Shown: positions 16,141-19,340 of the stretch, piece by piece | Numbering within the stretch: position 1 is the first letter of the stretch | Layout of the letters: the number at the start of each line of letters is the position of its first letter | Source of the DNA: Victivallis vadensis | GTDB taxonomy: Bacteria > Verrucomicrobiota > Lentisphaeria > Victivallales > GWF2-50-93 | NCBI GenBank assembly: GCA_020718525.1 | Contig: DYRX01000044.1 | Coordinates: 1-19,340 of the forward strand | Direction: 5' to 3' | Length of the DNA: 19,340 bases | The notes under the pieces: model-generated | The model's input: only the letters and a program-made list of their open reading frames with translations | The model's database searches: none | Told to the model about the DNA's origin: nothing | Program-made: the position numbers and the translations under genes

Positions 16141-18909
16141 ATGAAAGTCAAAATATCTCTCTCGTCGGCGCTAGTCGGAGCGTTTCTCTTTCTTTCAGTT
16201 CCAGCCTATCCGCAAAACCCGTCCTACAAGGTTTCAATGGGCTCATACATTCAGGTGTCGCCAGCCGATCTAGTGGGATTTGGCGGAGAGCAATTCAGCT
16301 CGAAAATATCTCCTTTCGCCTACTACAACAATTTGAAAGGAGGCACCAAGAGCGACATCAAATGCCCGCTTAAAGGGATACTCGGCAAATCAGGATCCGC
16401 ATCGTACATCTTATGGGACAAGAAGATTTCCCTCTACGAAAAAAAAAAATTCCAGGCAAACTCGCCGAGCGCGGACATTCTTGAATCTAACATTTTTGTC
16501 CCATTTACATCATATCTCCTGTTGAAAACAAAATCTGAAAACAAGGCTGACAGCCCTTTTTCAGTAAATTATTCCGTCCAGACGGTCCCGCCTCAGATCG
16601 AAGGGATATACAATTCAAGCGGAACTGCCCGTATTTCCTTTTCTCAGCCAGCTTCGGAAATTTTAGTGAAGGGGACTTTTTTTGGCAGTCACAAGCCTAG
16701 TGTCTGGCTTGAACATGTCCGCAATGGCAAAGTCCATAAGACAAAATGCAAAGTTTTAGACGCTTCCATGATCTACCAGGATTTTAATAAAAAGCCAAGC
16801 GCAATGGACTGCGATGTTGCAAGTCCTAATTACGGTCTCTCCCAGATTCTGCTTAAACTCCCTTCAAAATGGCCGAGCGGCTGGGAAGACAGCGATTTGC
16901 ACGACCTGGTGCTCGACAATGGGCTGGGCAGAGCGTCCATTCCGTTTGGAAGCGCTGATCCATCAGAGCCGGGGCAGTATGTGGTGCCACAAGATTTCAT
17001 ATACGCTCTCCAGCAAAACGTTTCAGCTTCTCCAATAATTGCGGATGCCAATGGCAACGTTCTCGCGAAGATGAGGGTTGATGTATTCAATGAAAATCCC
17101 GAGGCGGGTGGAACTTTGATTGCATCCTTCCAGACAGATCAAAATGGCGTCCTGCCCCTCGAAATTCAAGTTCCATCCCAATTGAAAAAGCTTTTTCTGG
17201 CATTGAACTATGTGGGACTTTCTGGAAATTTGTGGTACGAGATTGCGAGCGGAAAGCTTAGTCCCGCGCCACTTATTGGAAGCGGCGACTATCTTGCAGA
17301 CACCTTGATGGGGGGAGCAGAAAGCGGGGCTTCCTTGAAATCGGCGGCAACTTATGGAAAGTATTATTTCCCGGACAACTACAACAGCCAGGGCGTCCCT
17401 GATTCGCGGATTGTTCCCAGAGACAGTCTGAGTGCGGATTTTCTAGCAAAAATCAATGCGTCCCTCCCTGAATACCGCCCAGTTCCGCTTTATCATCCGG
17501 ACTATCTTGACAGCAAGCTTGAGCTGAATACAATATTGATAGAGGAAGCGGATGTCTGGGTCACTTTCGTCCATGAAGGTGCCAACTATAAAAATTTTCT
17601 TGGATTTTACACATACAACAGAAACAGCCCGCCACAAAGCAAGGCTGGCATTGAAAAATTCACGGTCGTCTTTCCAAATGCGTCTTTCAACGGAAGCGGC
17701 GGAGGTCTCTATTCCGGCGACAAGGTATATATTGGCAGATTCCCTGCTGACACCGTCATAGGTTATTTTTTGATCCCCAACGGATGGCTTGCGAACAAGA
17801 ACTCTCTCGCCCAAAACACTGCCTATTTTTCGAACAGCGCCTTTAATCCTGAAACGGACGAATCTCTCAGACAGCATGTGATTCTTCTTTGGGACGAAGA
17901 CAGCAATAAAACCCTGCTCGGTTTCGAGGATTTGAGCCGCGAGTACCACGCATGCGACAACGATTTCAACGACGCCGTCTTCTACATAAGCGCAAATCCT
18001 CCGGAAGCGGTCGAAAACACAAACGTCGCCGAAATTGACACCCCAAAAGACAAGGACGGGGACGGTGTCAGCGATCTTTTCGACGACTATCCCGATGACC
18101 CTTTGCGCGCTTTCAAGAATTACTATCCTGCAGAGGGTGAATATGCTACGATGGCATACGAAGACATGTGGCCGCTTCTCGGCGACTATGACTTCAATGA
18201 TCTCGTCTTGAGATATTCCTTCAGCTACTCGACAAATACCAAGGCGCAGATGCTCGATTTCGAGGCTGAGTTCATAATCGTCGCTGTCGGCGCCGAGAGA
18301 AGCAACGGATTCGCATTTTCCACGCCTTTCTTGCCTTCGGATGTCAAGACGGTTGCCGGGCAGAGGCTTTCACATGGCTACATCACGTTGAATCAGAATG
18401 GAACTGAGGCGGCTCAATCGAAGGCTGTCATTCCTGTCTGCGACAACGTATTTGATCTGATAAGCCGTCCTCCTGGCCATCATATCAATACAGATCTGTC
18501 TGCGCCATACGTCGAGCCTGTGTCCATAAAAATATCAGTGACCCTTAAAAATCCCCAAAGCGCATCCAGCTCCGGTCCGGCATCCTTCAACCATTTTCTC
18601 ATCGTCAATCAAGACAGGGGATATGAGGTGCATGTGCCTGGAAAAGCTCCCACGGATCTTGCGGACGATTCACTTTTCGGGACAGGCGACGACGATTCTA
18701 ACCCCTCGACAGGAAGATATTATGTGAGCAAATCTGTTCTGCCATGGGCACTGGATCTTCCAAATTCCTGGAACTATCCCTACGAGAAAAACAGGATTAA
18801 CAGGGCGTTCAACCGCTTTTCTGTATGGAGTCAAAGCGGTGGCAAATCCTTCTCAGACTGGTATGAATTCCCAATTCTTGCAGAAATATATGTGAAGCCA
18901 GCCCAGTAG
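16141..18909 (+). CDS. Secreted LruC domain-containing protein with DUF4114 and calcium-binding linker
   Basis: This 922-residue exported protein starts with a signal peptide (about 1-25, 'SSALVGAFLFLSVPAYPQ'); no lipobox cysteine is seen. Residues about 155-270 resemble an IPT/Ig-like fold ('ISFSQPASEILVKGTFFG', 'DLHDLVLDNGLGRASIPFG'). Residues about 290-380 look like a second beta-sandwich. Residues about 470-620 match DUF4114, ending 'LGFEDLSREYHACDNDFNDAVFYI'. An Asp-rich repeat follows ('DKDGDGVSDLFDDYPDDP', about 636-653), typical of thrombospondin type 3-like calcium binding. The C-terminal 270 residues are the LruC/DUF4842 domain ('LGDYDFNDLVLRYSFSY', about 680-696). LruC was named for a Leptospira outer-membrane antigen; its function is unknown. 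The start is ATG 16141, with an upstream AAGGAG somewhat far (about 13 bases); an in-frame ATG at 16069 overlaps the promoter. Confidence 0.85.
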   Translation: MKVKISLSSALVGAFLFLSVPAYPQNPSYKVSMGSYIQVSPADLVGFGGEQFSSKISPFAYYNNLKGGTKSDIKCPLKGILGKSGSASYILWDKKISLYEKKKFQANSPSADILESNIFVPFTSYLLLKTKSENKADSPFSVNYSVQTVPPQIEGIYNSSGTARISFSQPASEILVKGTFFGSHKPSVWLEHVRNGKVHKTKCKVLDASMIYQDFNKKPSAMDCDVASPNYGLSQILLKLPSKWPSGWEDSDLHDLVLDNGLGRASIPFGSADPSEPGQYVVPQDFIYALQQNVSASPIIADANGNVLAKMRVDVFNENPEAGGTLIASFQTDQNGVLPLEIQVPSQLKKLFLALNYVGLSGNLWYEIASGKLSPAPLIGSGDYLADTLMGGAESGASLKSAATYGKYYFPDNYNSQGVPDSRIVPRDSLSADFLAKINASLPEYRPVPLYHPDYLDSKLELNTILIEEADVWVTFVHEGANYKNFLGFYTYNRNSPPQSKAGIEKFTVVFPNASFNGSGGGLYSGDKVYIGRFPADTVIGYFLIPNGWLANKNSLAQNTAYFSNSAFNPETDESLRQHVILLWDEDSNKTLLGFEDLSREYHACDNDFNDAVFYISANPPEAVENTNVAEIDTPKDKDGDGVSDLFDDYPDDPLRAFKNYYPAEGEYATMAYEDMWPLLGDYDFNDLVLRYSFSYSTNTKAQMLDFEAEFIIVAVGAERSNGFAFSTPFLPSDVKTVAGQRLSHGYITLNQNGTEAAQSKAVIPVCDNVFDLISRPPGHHINTDLSAPYVEPVSIKISVTLKNPQSASSSGPASFNHFLIVNQDRGYEVHVPGKAPTDLADDSLFGTGDDDSNPSTGRYYVSKSVLPWALDLPNSWNYPYEKNRINRAFNRFSVWSQSGGKSFSDWYEFPILAEIYVKPAQ

Positions 18910-19087
18910 TTAATATCCAGTCGGATCTGACAAGGATGCATGGCGCAATTGGAACCAAGCCCCCGGCGCCTGCAACTCCTATTTATTTCGATCGGATCGC
19001 CCTCCGGCTCCATCAAATATTCGAACAGAGATTCTTCAAATTTGTTCATTTGACGGAGCCCTAACTTATTCCAGGCTAACAGCAAAC

Positions 19088-19198
19088 ATGCGTGATATCG
19101 CAACGCTAACCAAGTTGCGCGACTCCCTATTGCCTAAGCTCCTTTCGGGAGAGATCCGCATTCCTGAATCTGAAAAACTTGTGAAGGACGTATCATGA
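19088..19198 (+). pseudogene. 3' remnant of a type I restriction specificity subunit gene (hsdS)
   Basis: The frame ending at TGA 19196-19198 encodes an ending characteristic of HsdS proteins: 'IATLTKLRDSLLPKLLSGEI' followed by 'RIPESEKLVKDVS'. Intact HsdS proteins are about 400 residues with two target-recognition domains. Here the same frame is open back to 18914, but the earlier residues do not resemble HsdS, so most of the gene is missing. No hsdM or hsdR is visible in the window. This is a scar of a lost or rearranged restriction locus, or the edge of one continuing to the right. Confidence 0.65.
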
Positions 19199-19340
19199 AT
19201 CAGTCGCTGATTCCTGTGGGAAATGTTTTACGACATTTTCCAGACAGCCGATCCATTTTCCGATTCAGCTTTTTTCCATCCGTGCATTTCAAGACGTTTG
19301 ACGATTTGCGCAAATCAGTCCTTGCCGCATTCGGAAACTA
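19195..19340 (+). CDS. Unidentified frame overlapping the hsdS remnant stop, running off the window
   Basis: An ATG at 19195 overlaps the hsdS stop (ATGA), the usual arrangement for translationally coupled genes. The frame stays open for 48 codons to the window end. The start reads 'MNQSLIPVGNVLRHFPDSRS' and the last visible part includes 'FKTFDDLRKSVLAAFGN'. I do not recognise the protein. It is too short to separate from a chance open frame except for the coupling. Confidence 0.35.
   Translation, partial: MNQSLIPVGNVLRHFPDSRSIFRFSFFPSVHFKTFDDLRKSVLAAFGN

Noticed and set aside
18831..19103. 90-codon minus-strand frame
   Set aside because: It runs into the 3' end of the LruC gene in antisense, lacks a ribosome-binding site and has no recognisable domain.

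Overview
The window carries about a dozen real protein genes at ordinary bacterial density. They sit mostly in short operons, with well-formed Shine-Dalgarno sites and moderate GC. No rRNA, tRNA, CRISPR array or insertion sequence is visible. The set includes a YdbH-type envelope protein, a GldA/F/G-like ABC operon with a DUF4340 gene, an LruC/DUF4842 secreted protein, an EF-hand secreted protein and a DbpA-tailed DEAD-box helicase. This fits a Gram-negative, outer-membrane-bearing bacterium. I lean towards the Planctomycetota-Verrucomicrobiota-Lentisphaerota side, but that is inference from the gene mix and not proven by any single marker.

Layout. 1-132: probable 3' tail of a plus-strand gene cut by the window edge. 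75-2723 (minus): large YdbH-like inner-membrane-anchored protein, probably an intermembrane lipid bridge. 2724-3232: a 509-base divergent gap with no convincing gene. 3233-6355 (plus): two-gene operon of a homocysteine methyltransferase/methylenetetrahydrofolate reductase fusion and seryl-tRNA synthetase. 6425-8272 (minus): DEAD-box RNA helicase with a good sigma-70 promoter and a leader of about 120 nt. 8656-9261 (minus): MarC-family membrane protein with its own promoter and terminator. 9523-10074 (plus): small HTH regulator with a coiled coil, an AT-hook-like tail, a possible operator and a strong terminator. 10251-15181 (plus): tightly packed four-gene ABC export-type operon (ATPase, permease, GldG-like auxiliary protein, DUF4340 protein). 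15257-15952 (minus): DUF2061 membrane protein and a two-EF-hand secreted protein. 16141-18909 (plus): 922-residue secreted LruC-domain protein, divergent from the EF-hand gene. 18910-19340: debris containing the C-terminal end of a type I restriction specificity subunit (HsdS), with an overlapping unidentified frame running off the end.

How the genes work together. Methionine/one-carbon metabolism and serine charging share one transcript at 3.2-6.4 kb. The ABC operon encodes one machine: cytoplasmic ATPase, six-helix permease and two membrane-anchored extracytoplasmic proteins. The two secreted calcium-binding-type proteins (EF-hand and LruC) appear to fire from back-to-back promoters whose -35 boxes form one 13-base palindrome. 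I found no clear new defence or mobile system. The best leads are the divergent calcium-protein pair, the HsdS remnant with its coupled frame at the right edge, the atypical SerRS active-site motifs, and a hairpin embedded in the serS stop region.
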